Below, one piece after another: positions 48,238-56,265 of a DNA stretch of 64,000 bases (the first letter of the stretch is position 1; each line of letters starts with the position of its first letter). A program made the position numbers and the translations under genes. The stretch spans positions 1-64,000 of the forward strand of contig JANQFR010000094.1 in NCBI GenBank assembly GCA_028277745.1, in the 5' to 3' direction. Under the pieces are notes generated by a model that was given only the letters and a program-made list of their open reading frames with translations, searched no databases and was not told the DNA's origin. This DNA comes from Phycisphaeraceae bacterium. GTDB lineage: Bacteria; Planctomycetota; Phycisphaerae; Phycisphaerales; Phycisphaeraceae.

Positions 48238-48774
48238 TCAGCCTTTCGAGTCGATGCGTTGCTGCTGCGTGTCGAGAAACGTCTGGTCGCCCCGGGCGGC
48301 GACGATCTCGAACTCCCAGAGCCCGGCCCGGCGCATCGGCAGCGAGGCGATGTACACCCCGGGGGAGAGCCGGTTGAGCCGGCCGTCGAACCGCTCGGCG
48401 CCGCGGGCGTGGTGGAAGTAGTGGAGGCGCACGTCCGCGTCGTCCACCGGTCGGCCGTCGCGGTCGGTCAGATGCAGGGTCACGGCGCGTTCGCCGAGGA
48501 TGCTCACCGCGTCGCCGAAGCTGAACGCCGCGGTCCAGCCCAGCGCGGCGCTCGCGCGGCGGGCGGCGGCGGAGCGGTCCCAGTCGACCGCCCTCTGGTA
48601 ATAGTCCGGCAGGATCGCGTGCGAGCGGTCGAGCTGCGACAGGTAAACCGCGGTGAAACACATCGTCACGTTCATCAGCAGCAGGCCCACCACGATGGCG
48701 GGCCAGACCCACCAGCGTCCGGGCTGACCGGGCGGGTCCGTCGTGGCGGCGGGGGGTGGGGCGGTGGTCGTCAT
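48238..48774 (-). CDS. ccoH: CcoH (FixH-family) cbb3 assembly protein
   Basis: The start is the ATG at 48774, overlapping the ccoG stop codon by 4 bases. The 178-residue protein has one membrane helix (about residues 22-46, WWVWPAIVVGLLLMNVTMCFTAVYL) and a periplasmic domain. LPDYYQRAVDWDRSAAARRASAALGW is the typical FixH segment after the helix, and the C-terminus is a small beta domain (VTLHLTDRDGRPVDDADVRLHYFHHARGAE). FixH/CcoH is a late assembly factor that stays associated with CcoP. Its position between ccoG and ccoI is the classical FixGHIS order. Confidence 0.93.
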   Translation of the reverse strand: MTTTAPPPAATTDPPGQPGRWWVWPAIVVGLLLMNVTMCFTAVYLSQLDRSHAILPDYYQRAVDWDRSAAARRASAALGWTAAFSFGDAVSILGERAVTLHLTDRDGRPVDDADVRLHYFHHARGAERFDGRLNRLSPGVYIASLPMRRAGLWEFEIVAARGDQTFLDTQQQRIDSKG

Positions 48775-50189
48775 GGGTCGTTCCTTGATGGGGCGCCGGC
48801 GGCGCCGGTCGGGCCGAGCATGAGGGTCTCGACGGTCTGCGAAAACCCCGCGTCGTCGTTCACGGTGAGGGCGGCTTGGCGCCGGCCGTTGACGAAGCCG
48901 CCGGCGGGCGCGGTGAGCTGGATGCCAACGGTCGCCGATTGGCCGGGTGGGATCTCGACCGGCAACTGGTCCGAGGTCAGGGCGACGCCGTCGGCGGCGT
49001 CGGCGGTGTAGGTGCGCGGGGCGTCGGTGCGGTTGGTGATCTTGAGGCGCATCGGGTTCATGACCCGCCCGTCGTCCTGCTGGATGAACGGCGCGCCGAG
49101 GCTGCGCAGGAGCCTCACGTCGGCGTCGCCCTGGCTCAGGAGCACGGCCGTGAACAGGGCGGTGATCGCCAGCACGATCGCGGGGTAGATCACCACGCGC
49201 GGCCGCAGCAGCTTGCGGGCGTGGCCGGCGATGACGTGCTGCGTGCTGTAGCGGATTAGCCCGATCGGCTTGCCGATCTTCTCCATCACCGCGTCGCAGG
49301 CGTCGATGCACTGGGCGCAGGCGACGCATTCGAGCTGGAGCCCGTCGCGGATGTCGATGCCGGTGGGGCACGTGGTGACGCACAGGTGGCAGTCGATGCA
49401 ATCGCCGCGCGGCGGGTCGGCCGGGCCGAGCTGCTTGAGTGAGAGCTTGCCGCGAGGCTCGCCGCGCTTGGGGTCGTAGCTGATGATCAGCGAGTGCGGG
49501 TCGAGCATGACCGACTGGAGCCGGCCGTAGGGGCAGGCGATGATGCACAGCTGCTCGCGGAAGAAGCAGAAGTCGAACATCATCAGCCCGGTGACGACCG
49601 CCATGACCATGAACGCGACGGGGTGGTCGAAGGGGGAGCCGGTCATCCAGCGCAGCACGTTGTCGGCGCCGGCGAAGTAGGCGATGAATGTGTTGGCCAG
49701 CACCGCGGAGATGATGAAGAACACGACGTACTTGGCGACCCGCCGCCAGGGCGCGATCGTCTTGGCGGGCTTTCCGCCCCGGCCGGCGTTGCCGTGGAAG
49801 AGGCGTTCGATCGGCCGGTAGATGAACTCCATGTACACGGTCTGCGGGCACGCCCACCCGCACCACACCCGGCCGAATAGCGCAGTGACGAAGAAGATCG
49901 AGACGATCAGGCCGACCATGAACAGCGCGAGCAGCGCCGTGTCGGTCGGGTGGAAGGTGTAGCCGAAGAAGGTAAACCGGCGGTGGAGGATGTCCAGGAG
50001 GATGAGCGGCTTGCCGTTGAGGTGGACGTGGGGGATGGCGGTGAAGATCAGGATGAGGGCGTAGGCGACCCACCGCCGGGCGGTGAGGAACCGGCCGCGC
50101 GAGAGCTTGGGCGTAAGCCAGCGCCGCGAACCGTCGCTCTCGAGGGTGGAGAGCACGCGTTCCTCGGGTTGCAACAGTCCGGACGCCAC
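48771..50189 (-). CDS. ccoG: CcoG, cbb3 oxidase accessory protein with 4Fe-4S centres
   Basis: The 472-residue protein has several N-terminal membrane helices with the FixG-type WCGWACPQTVYMEFIYRPIERL motif, then a ferredoxin-like domain with two cluster motifs, CIDCHLCVTTCPTGIDIRDG and CVACAQCIDACDAVMEKI, and a C-terminal immunoglobulin-like periplasmic domain (residues about 370-470). CcoG reduces copper for delivery to the oxidase in the species studied. It follows ccoP with 33 bases between them. Confidence 0.96.
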   Translation of the reverse strand: MASGLLQPEERVLSTLESDGSRRWLTPKLSRGRFLTARRWVAYALILIFTAIPHVHLNGKPLILLDILHRRFTFFGYTFHPTDTALLALFMVGLIVSIFFVTALFGRVWCGWACPQTVYMEFIYRPIERLFHGNAGRGGKPAKTIAPWRRVAKYVVFFIISAVLANTFIAYFAGADNVLRWMTGSPFDHPVAFMVMAVVTGLMMFDFCFFREQLCIIACPYGRLQSVMLDPHSLIISYDPKRGEPRGKLSLKQLGPADPPRGDCIDCHLCVTTCPTGIDIRDGLQLECVACAQCIDACDAVMEKIGKPIGLIRYSTQHVIAGHARKLLRPRVVIYPAIVLAITALFTAVLLSQGDADVRLLRSLGAPFIQQDDGRVMNPMRLKITNRTDAPRTYTADAADGVALTSDQLPVEIPPGQSATVGIQLTAPAGGFVNGRRQAALTVNDDAGFSQTVETLMLGPTGAAGAPSRNDP

Positions 50190-50222
50190 GGCTTAAATTC
50201 CTTTACACCCCAGGCGTTGCGG

Positions 50223-50867
50223 TTACTCGGTCGTCTCCGTCGTCTCGATCGTGGTGGTGGTGGTCGCAGGGGCTTCGGCTTCTTCGGGCGCCGGTATCGG
50301 CCAGGGCGGGATCACCGTCCCCTCGGCGGGCCGGCCGGAGCCGGGGTTGGAGCCGCGAAGCGACGCGACGTAGGCCGAGACAAGCACGATCTCGTTGGTG
50401 TTGAGCCGGTTCTGCCACGCGGGCATCGCGCCGCCGGCCGCGCCTTCCTGCACGATCAGGGCGATGTCTTCGATGACCTTCACGTTCTTCCAGTAGTCGT
50501 CGGTGAGGTTGGACCCGACCAGCCCCTCGCCCGCGCTGCCGTGACAGGAGATGCAGTGGGTGATGTAGATCGTCCGCCCCACGCCGAGCCATTTCTCGTC
50601 CTGGCTGAACCGTACGAGCGTCGGCCCGTCGGGGGTCAGCTCGCCGATCTCGGCGAACTGGAGGAGGGTGTTCTCGATGACCGCCCGGTCGTACGCGCCG
50701 ATCGGGCTCAGCTCGCCCCGCCCCGCGAGCACGATCGGGAAGTAGAGCACCGAGAAGATGATGGTGACGACGAACAGCCACGTCCACCAGCCGGGCGTGG
50801 GGTTGTCGTACTCGCGGATGCCGTCGTACTCGTGGTCGGTCAGGATGTCTTGGGGTTCTTTAGCCAT
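50223..50867 (-). CDS. ccoP: CcoP, cbb3 oxidase cytochrome c subunit III with one haem site
   Basis: The start is the ATG at 50867 (MAKEPQDILTDHEYDGIREYDNPTPGWW), giving 214 residues. A FixP N-terminal segment and one membrane helix (WTWLFVVTIIFSVLYFPIVLA) precede a cytochrome c domain with a single CISCH haem site and AMPAWQNRL as the likely axial Met region. Most CcoP proteins carry two CxxCH motifs; only one is present here. The C-terminus is a Thr-rich, low-complexity tail (ATTTTTIETTETTE). It overlaps ccoQ by 8 bases. It delivers electrons to the CcoO part of the fused subunit. Confidence 0.93.
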   Translation of the reverse strand: MAKEPQDILTDHEYDGIREYDNPTPGWWTWLFVVTIIFSVLYFPIVLAGRGELSPIGAYDRAVIENTLLQFAEIGELTPDGPTLVRFSQDEKWLGVGRTIYITHCISCHGSAGEGLVGSNLTDDYWKNVKVIEDIALIVQEGAAGGAMPAWQNRLNTNEIVLVSAYVASLRGSNPGSGRPAEGTVIPPWPIPAPEEAEAPATTTTTIETTETTE

Positions 50868-51090
50868 CGTTGGGGTCCTTGCACCGGCATCGTCCGCACC
50901 GCTTGCCGCCGGCCTCGGGGCGCGGCGGCGGGGGCGCATCGTCGTTGGGGAGGTTGGCGAACCGCTGCATGTCGCTGCGCGAGCGGAGCAGCGTCGTCAC
51001 CGTGATCGCGATGAACACCACCAGGAAGATGACCAGCGCCGCCTGGGTCAGCGTCGTCATGTCCATGTGTCGCAGCACGTCCTTGAACAT
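50860..51090 (-). CDS. ccoQ: CcoQ-like small subunit of cbb3 oxidase
   Basis: A 76-residue protein with one membrane helix (about residues 16-36, LTQAALVIFLVVFIAITVTTLL) and a hydrophilic C-terminus ending in a Cys-rich CGRCRCKD. Size, topology and position between the fused ccoNO and ccoP genes identify it as CcoQ. CcoQ stabilises the complex. Its ATG overlaps the ccoNO stop codon by one base (TGATG), so translation is probably coupled. The CxxCxC end is unusual and might bind metal. Confidence 0.85.
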   Translation of the reverse strand: MFKDVLRHMDMTTLTQAALVIFLVVFIAITVTTLLRSRSDMQRFANLPNDDAPPPPRPEAGGKRCGRCRCKDPNDG

Positions 51091-53513
51091 CAGCGGGCTC
51101 CTTGTGCGCCGAGGGTGGTGAGCGGGGCGGCCGCGCCGTCGCCCCGGTCCGCGGCGGGCTGCTGGGCGTCCGCCTCGGCTTCTTCAACCTCGGCTTCTTC
51201 GACCGCCTCGACGGGCGGGTCCTTGTAGATGTCGACCCCCAGGCGCTGGATGTAGGCGATCATCGCCACCACTTCCGTCTCCTCCAGGTCGATCTCTTTG
51301 GCCAGCGCGCCTTCGCCGCGGATGAACGGCCCGCCGTACTGGTCGGTGATCTCCTTGGCGATCGCCCGCGCCTGCTCCTGCGCGTCCTCGACGCTCCGCT
51401 CGACCTGTTCATCGGTGTACGGCACGCCCAGGGCCTGCATCGCACGCATCCGCACCGGGATCGCCTCGAAGTCGAGCTTGTTGGCGATCAGCCACGGGTA
51501 GGGCGGCATGATCGAGTTGATCACGACCTGCTGGGGGTTCTCGAAATGCAGGATGTGCCACAGCGACGACTGCTTGCCCCCCTCGCGCGCCAGGTCGGGC
51601 CCGATCCGCCGGCTGCCCCACTGGAACGGGTGGTCGTAGACGAACTCGCCGGGCTTGCTGTACTCGCCGTACCGCTTGGTCTCGGCCAGGATCGGCCGGA
51701 TCATCTGCGAGTGGCAGTTGTAGCAGCCCTCGGCGATGTACAGGTCGCGCCCCGCCAGCTCCAGCGGGGTGTAGGGCGTGACCGTGGCGATCTGCGGCAC
51801 GTTCGAGCGGATCACGAACGTCGGGATGATCTCGAACAGCGACGCGACCACCACCGCGATCAGGACCATCACGGTGAAGAACACCGGCATGCGCTCCCAC
51901 TTGCGGTGCCAGCGCATCTGGGCGAACACGTCGAGCTTGTGGGCGCTGTCGGTGACGTGGCCCTGGATCCGCGACGTGGCTTTCGGCTCGTCCGGGTAAT
52001 CCGGCGACAGCGGCGGGGCGGCGTGGACCGGCTCCTCGTACTTCGCCGGCCGGTTCCGCCACGTCTTGTACACGTTGATCGCGCCCAGCACCCCGCCGGC
52101 CAGGTACAGCGCCCCGCCGATCGCACGCAGGTAGTACATCGGCATGATCGCCATCACCGTCTCGACGAAGTCGGGGTACGCCAGGTTGCCGGTGTCGTCG
52201 AGCGCTCGCCACATCAGGCCCTGGGTCAGGCCGGCGACGTAGATCGGGATGATGTAGAGCAGGATGCCGATCGTGGCGATCCAGAAGTGCGTGTTGGCGA
52301 GCTTGGTGCTCCACAGTTTCGTCTGGAAGAGCCGGGGCAGCAGCCAGTACATCATGCCGAACGTCATGAACCCGTTCCACCCCAGCGCCCCGCCGTGAAC
52401 GTGGGCGATGGTCCAGTCGGTGTAGTGGCTCAGGGCGTTGATGCTCTTGATCGAGAGCATCGGCCCCTCGAACGTCGCCATGCCGTAGAACGTCACCGCG
52501 ACCACGAAGAACTTGAGCACCGGGTCGGCCGCGACCTTGTGCCACGCCCCGCGCAGCGTGAGCAGGCCGTTGATCATCCCGCCCCACGACGGCATCCACA
52601 GCATGATGCTGAACACCATCCCCAGCGACGCCGCCCAGTCCGGCAACGCGGTGTAGTGCAGGTGGTGCGGCCCTGCCCAGATGTAGATGAACACCAGCGA
52701 CCAGAAGTGCAGGATCGACAGCCGGTAGCTGAACACCGGCCGGTTCGCCGCCTTCGGCAGGAAGTAGTACATCAGCCCCAGGAACGGCGTGGTCAGGAAG
52801 AACGCCACCGCGTTGTGCCCGTACCACCACTGCATGAACGCGTCCTGCACCCCCGCGTAGATCGGGTAGCTCTTGAACCAGCCCGCCGGCACGACCAGGT
52901 TGTTGAACACGTGCAGCAGCGCCACCGTCACGATCGTCGCGATGTAGAACCACAGCGCCACGTAAAGGTGCCGCTCGCGCCGCTTGATCAGCGTCATGAA
53001 GAAGTTCACCCCGAAGAACGCGACCCACACCACCGCGATCGCGATGTCGATCGGCCACTCCAGCTCGGCGTACTCCTTGGACTGGGTGATCCCCAGCGGC
53101 AGCGTGATCGCGGCGGCGACGATGATCAGCTGCCAGCCCCAGAAGTGCAGCTCGCCCAGCCGGTCGCTCCACATCCGCGCCTTGCACAGCCGCTGGGTCG
53201 AGTAGTAGATCCCCGCGAAGATCGTGTTGCCCGCGAAGGCGAAGATCGCCGCGTTGGTGTGCAGCGGGCGCAGCCGGCCGAACGTGATGTACGGGATGCC
53301 GCCGTTGAGCGCCGGGAACGCCAGCTCCAGCGCCGCGATCATCCCGACCAGGAACGCCACCAGCCCCCACACGATCGTCGCGAGCATGAACTTGCGGACG
53401 ATCGCGTCGTTGTAGACGAACTCGTCGAGGTGGGCGGCCTGGGCCTGCTCGTGCGTCGGGTCGGGCGGCTCGGGGTCGCCGGGCATGGTGTCGGGTCGGG
53501 AAAGCAGAGACAT
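51090..53513 (-). CDS. ccoNO: Fused CcoN-CcoO, cbb3 cytochrome c oxidase subunits I and II
   Basis: The 807-residue protein joins the haem-copper catalytic subunit and the membrane-bound cytochrome c subunit. The CcoN part (about 1-500) has twelve helices and the haem and copper histidines in RPLHTNAAIFAF, MQWWYGHNAVAFF, IWAGPHHLHYTALPDW and WTIAHVHGGALGWNGF. The CcoO part (from about 540) begins with a helix and has the haem site GCYNCHSQMIRP, with RIGPDLAREGG and NSIMPPYPWL as axial-ligand region. The join lies in a linker around KATSRIQGHVTDSAHKLDVFAQM. The complex reduces oxygen with high affinity and pumps protons. The reading frame is continuous, so the fusion is real and not an error-derived read-through. 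Confidence 0.97.
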   Translation of the reverse strand: MSLLSRPDTMPGDPEPPDPTHEQAQAAHLDEFVYNDAIVRKFMLATIVWGLVAFLVGMIAALELAFPALNGGIPYITFGRLRPLHTNAAIFAFAGNTIFAGIYYSTQRLCKARMWSDRLGELHFWGWQLIIVAAAITLPLGITQSKEYAELEWPIDIAIAVVWVAFFGVNFFMTLIKRRERHLYVALWFYIATIVTVALLHVFNNLVVPAGWFKSYPIYAGVQDAFMQWWYGHNAVAFFLTTPFLGLMYYFLPKAANRPVFSYRLSILHFWSLVFIYIWAGPHHLHYTALPDWAASLGMVFSIMLWMPSWGGMINGLLTLRGAWHKVAADPVLKFFVVAVTFYGMATFEGPMLSIKSINALSHYTDWTIAHVHGGALGWNGFMTFGMMYWLLPRLFQTKLWSTKLANTHFWIATIGILLYIIPIYVAGLTQGLMWRALDDTGNLAYPDFVETVMAIMPMYYLRAIGGALYLAGGVLGAINVYKTWRNRPAKYEEPVHAAPPLSPDYPDEPKATSRIQGHVTDSAHKLDVFAQMRWHRKWERMPVFFTVMVLIAVVVASLFEIIPTFVIRSNVPQIATVTPYTPLELAGRDLYIAEGCYNCHSQMIRPILAETKRYGEYSKPGEFVYDHPFQWGSRRIGPDLAREGGKQSSLWHILHFENPQQVVINSIMPPYPWLIANKLDFEAIPVRMRAMQALGVPYTDEQVERSVEDAQEQARAIAKEITDQYGGPFIRGEGALAKEIDLEETEVVAMIAYIQRLGVDIYKDPPVEAVEEAEVEEAEADAQQPAADRGDGAAAPLTTLGAQGAR

Positions 53514-53556
53514 CGTGGCGGTTCCTTCGGGTTGAAACGGCGGGAGACGGTTGCGG

Positions 53557-54003
53557 TCAGGCGTCGGGCGCCGACTCCGTGGAGGGGTCCAACAGGTCGT
53601 GGATGGTTTGCTGGGCGAAGGTGTGGTCGACCTTGTCCATCGCCTGCCGGATGGCCCGGCTCAGCGCGGCGAGGGCGGCGTCGGATTCGGCGTCCGCCGG
53701 CGCGTTGTCGCGGCTGCGCCAGCCCGGCTCGGCCGCGTCGGCGACGTCCAGCACCGTCAGCTCGTCCGCCGGCCGGGCGAGCGTGAATCCCCCATGCAGC
53801 CCCCGCTGGCCGGTCACGATCCCCGCCCGCGCCAGCGACTGGAGCACCTTCGCCAGGTAGCTGGCCGACACCCCCGTCGCCTCGGCGATCTGCTGCGTCG
53901 TGCGCGGCGCCGCCGGGTGCTGGGCAAGCCAGACCACCGCTCGCAGGGCGTATTCGACCGTCTGAGAGATCTGCAACGGGGCGTTCCTGACGAATTCAGA
54001 CAT
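53557..54003 (-). CDS. Rrf2-family regulator heading the cbb3 operon
   Basis: The start is the ATG at 54003 (MSEFVRNAPLQISQTVEYAL), giving 148 residues. The winged helix reads TTQQIAEATGVSASYLAKVLQSLARAGIVTGQRGLHGGFTLARPADELTVLDVADA. The cluster-binding cysteines seen in NsrR and IscR after this point are absent (EPGWRSRDNAPADAES). It ends 43 bases before ccoNO on the same strand and so is the first gene of the operon. It is a candidate repressor of the operon; a perfect 6-2-6 palindrome lies just upstream of its own promoter region. Confidence 0.9.
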   Translation of the reverse strand: MSEFVRNAPLQISQTVEYALRAVVWLAQHPAAPRTTQQIAEATGVSASYLAKVLQSLARAGIVTGQRGLHGGFTLARPADELTVLDVADAAEPGWRSRDNAPADAESDAALAALSRAIRQAMDKVDHTFAQQTIHDLLDPSTESAPDA

Positions 54004-54019
54004 TCGGACCGTCAAGTCC

Positions 54020-54063
54020 AATTTATCGGCCAAGCAGAAAAAGTCAATCAGACATTTATGTCT
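54020..54063 (-). promoter_or_regulatory. Candidate promoter and operator of the rrf2-cco operon
   Basis: AGACAT and ATGTCT form a perfect inverted repeat around TT (54050-54063). On the minus strand TTGACT (54042-54047) and TAAATT (54020-54025) are 16 bases apart, giving a weak promoter directly beside the palindrome. A second short palindrome (GGACC/GGTCC type, about 54005-54019) lies before the ATG. The binding protein is presumed to be the Rrf2 product. Confidence 0.4.
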
Positions 54064-54150
54064 AAAAACCTCCGCCCCCCCTCCCAGGGGGCCGGGCGGT
54101 ACGATTCAACCCCGCGCCGCCGATCGGCTGCGCGGGCAGGGGACCTCGCC

Positions 54151-54828
54151 ATGCATGAGCGATGGATCGGACTCTGGCGTGACGACCCGGTGCTGCGCCC
54201 CTGCGCGTTACGCCACGAAGCCCGGCTGCGCCAAATTGGCGCCGACCTCCTCGCCCGGTACGCCGAATCGGCCCGTGTTTACCACAACACCGACCACCTC
54301 GCGGACTGTCTGGACACCTTCGACGCGGCCCGCCGCCTGGCCCGGCAGCCGACGGCCGTGGTGCTCGCGATTTGGCTCCACGACGTGATTTACGACCCTA
54401 GGCGGTCCGATAACGAAGCGCAGAGCGCCGCCTACGCCCGCCGCATCCTGACCGGGGTGGGCTGCCCTGCCGACGTCATCGACCCGGTGGCGTGCCTGAT
54501 CGACGCGACGCGCCACGTTGGCCCGCCGCCGGGCGGGGACGCGGCTCTGCTGCGTGACATCGATCTCGCCGTGTTCGGCCGCCCCGAGCCCGCCTATCGC
54601 CGGTACGCCCAGCAGATCCGCGCGGAGTACGCCTGGGTGGAGGCGTCGGTTTATCGCGAAGAGCGGTCGCGCGTGCTGCGCCGCTTTCTGGAGCGGCCGA
54701 GCCTGTACGAAACCGCTTGGTTCCACGACCGCTACGAGGCCCGGGCGCGGCGGAACCTGACGGCCGAACTCCACCGCCTCGCTCAAACGGACGAGGGCTG
54801 CCAGACGCCGCCCCAGTGCGGCCAGTAA
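54151..54828 (+). CDS. HD-domain protein (predicted metal-dependent hydrolase)
   Basis: The start is the ATG at 54151 (MHERWIGLWRDDPVLRPC), giving 225 residues. Metal-binding residues of the HD fold are visible: RVYHNTDHLADCLD, then LAIWLHDVIYDPRRSDNE with the His-Asp pair, and ALLRDIDLAVFGRP. This is the family of small predicted HD phosphohydrolases whose YHNxxH motif is followed by WFHDxxY. Substrate is unknown. It is divergent from the cbb3 operon regulator and is followed by an AT-rich gap. Confidence 0.85.
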   Translation: MHERWIGLWRDDPVLRPCALRHEARLRQIGADLLARYAESARVYHNTDHLADCLDTFDAARRLARQPTAVVLAIWLHDVIYDPRRSDNEAQSAAYARRILTGVGCPADVIDPVACLIDATRHVGPPPGGDAALLRDIDLAVFGRPEPAYRRYAQQIRAEYAWVEASVYREERSRVLRRFLERPSLYETAWFHDRYEARARRNLTAELHRLAQTDEGCQTPPQCGQ

Positions 54829-55054
54829 CAGGCTACCCTTCTCCACGTGGCCTGCGGTTCATTTCTTGTTTCCGGGAGCAACCGGCCCGATGGGCTAAGC
54901 ACGCGGGCGTTGCATGGGCTGAGATGGCACGCCTTCCACCACGATCGAGCGGCAGACGCCGGTCGTGCATCGGCCTTAAGGCGGTTTTATATCGCCATAA
55001 TTATTGAAATATAAAGACTTAAATGGAAATGTCGCTGCGCGGGAGACAATATGC

Positions 55055-55083
55055 TTGACGTGAATATTAATGCGCAATATTAT
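55055..55083 (+). promoter_or_regulatory. Promoter of the GntR/LacI-fold regulator gene
   Basis: TTGACG (55055-55060) and TATTAT (55078-55083) are exactly 17 bases apart, in an AT-rich island within a GC-rich region. The expected start site is at about 55090, one base before the ATG at 55091, so the mRNA may have almost no leader. Two AATATT blocks seven bases apart (55063-55068 and 55076-55081) overlap the spacer and -10 and may be an operator. Confidence 0.65.
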
Positions 55084-55090
55084 TGTTTTG

Positions 55091-56221
55091 ATGCGTACTA
55101 AGATGCCTCAGGTTAAATCGGGTCCGTCGGTCGGGGGGCGACGGTCGGACGTCAGCGCGACGTCGGTCGCGCGGACCCTGCGTAGCCGGATCCTTGCCGG
55201 CGATTGGCAGCCGGGCAGCCAGATCCCGACCTGGACCGATCTGGAGACCGACCTGAACGTGGCCCGGACCACCCTGGCCAAGGCGGTGCGTCAGCTCAAG
55301 CGCGACGGGTTCGTGTACTCGGCCAGCACCCGCGGCACGTTCGTCAGCGAATACCCGCCGCACCTCTATCGCTACGCCCTCGCCTTCCGCGGCGAACCCA
55401 ACTCGCCCGCCTGGCTCCGCTTCTGGTGGGCGCTGGCCAACGAAGCCACCGCGTGGAGCCAGAACAACACCCAGCACCTGGTCCCGTTCTACGGCGTGGG
55501 CGGCAGCGACAACACCGAGTCGCACCAGCGGCTGATGGCCCAGGTCGAGGCCGACCGGTTCGCGGGCGTCATCTTCGTCGGCTACCCGCCCGAGATCTCC
55601 GACCAACTGCTGCACCACCCCTGGCTCGCCAAGGTCGCGATCGGCGACTCGCCCCGCACCGGCGGGCTGGCGCGGCTGTATCCCGACCGCGGCTCGTTCA
55701 TCCGCCGCTCGCTGGAGTACATGCGGCAGCGCCAGTGCAAACGCGTCGCCGTCGTCACCGGCGGGAACCCCGAGTTCGCCGCCTACGACGCCGCCATCCC
55801 CGAGTACGGGATGTCCACCAAGAGCTACTTCCGCGTCGCCGCCACCCTCCACGACCCGACCTCGGCCAAGCACATCGTGCAGCTGCTCATGGACCGGCCC
55901 GAGGCCGACCGGCCCGATGCGCTGATCATCACGGACGACAACCTGGTCGAGTCGGCGTTGGCCGGGGTGATGGCGTCGGGCGTCCAGATGCCGGGGCAGC
56001 TTCAGGTGCTGGCGCACTGCAACTGGCCGGCGGAGGTCGGCTCGCAGCTGCCGATCAAGCGTCTGGGCTTCGACGCCAGCGAACTGCTCCGCCGGGCGAT
56101 CGCCCTGGTCGAGGCTGTACGCAACGGCCGCCGCGCGCCGCAGCGCACGCCGGTCGCCGCCGTGTTCGATGACGAAGTGTCTTCCGCCGCCCGGCCCTCG
56201 AGCCCGGCCGGCGTGATCTGA
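55091..56221 (+). CDS. GntR-type regulator with LacI-like sugar-sensing domain
   Basis: The protein starts at the ATG at 55091 or at 55103 (MPQVKSGPSVGGRR). An ATG at 55070 lies upstream of the -10 element and is excluded if that promoter is used. The N-terminal winged helix is SVARTLRSRILAGDWQPGSQIPTWTDLETDLNVARTTLAKAVRQLKRDGFVYSASTRGTFV, the GntR pattern. The remaining 280 residues are a periplasmic-binding-type ligand domain (VEADRFAGVIFVGYPPEISDQLL; RCKRVAVVTGG-like strand; DALIITDDNLVESALAGVMASG). AraR of Bacillus has the same combination. It most likely senses a sugar and controls the secreted proteins encoded directly downstream. Confidence 0.9.
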   Translation: MRTKMPQVKSGPSVGGRRSDVSATSVARTLRSRILAGDWQPGSQIPTWTDLETDLNVARTTLAKAVRQLKRDGFVYSASTRGTFVSEYPPHLYRYALAFRGEPNSPAWLRFWWALANEATAWSQNNTQHLVPFYGVGGSDNTESHQRLMAQVEADRFAGVIFVGYPPEISDQLLHHPWLAKVAIGDSPRTGGLARLYPDRGSFIRRSLEYMRQRQCKRVAVVTGGNPEFAAYDAAIPEYGMSTKSYFRVAATLHDPTSAKHIVQLLMDRPEADRPDALIITDDNLVESALAGVMASGVQMPGQLQVLAHCNWPAEVGSQLPIKRLGFDASELLRRAIALVEAVRNGRRAPQRTPVAAVFDDEVSSAARPSSPAGVI

Positions 56222-56265
56222 ATCTCAGCCGTGTCCCATCTTAATGATCCAGTGAGGAGAACCCC

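Noticed and set aside
51090..53513. Fusion of ccoN and ccoO as a sequencing artefact
   Set aside because: The frame is continuous through a plausible linker, both halves have all their ligands, and there is no leftover stop or start signal at the join.
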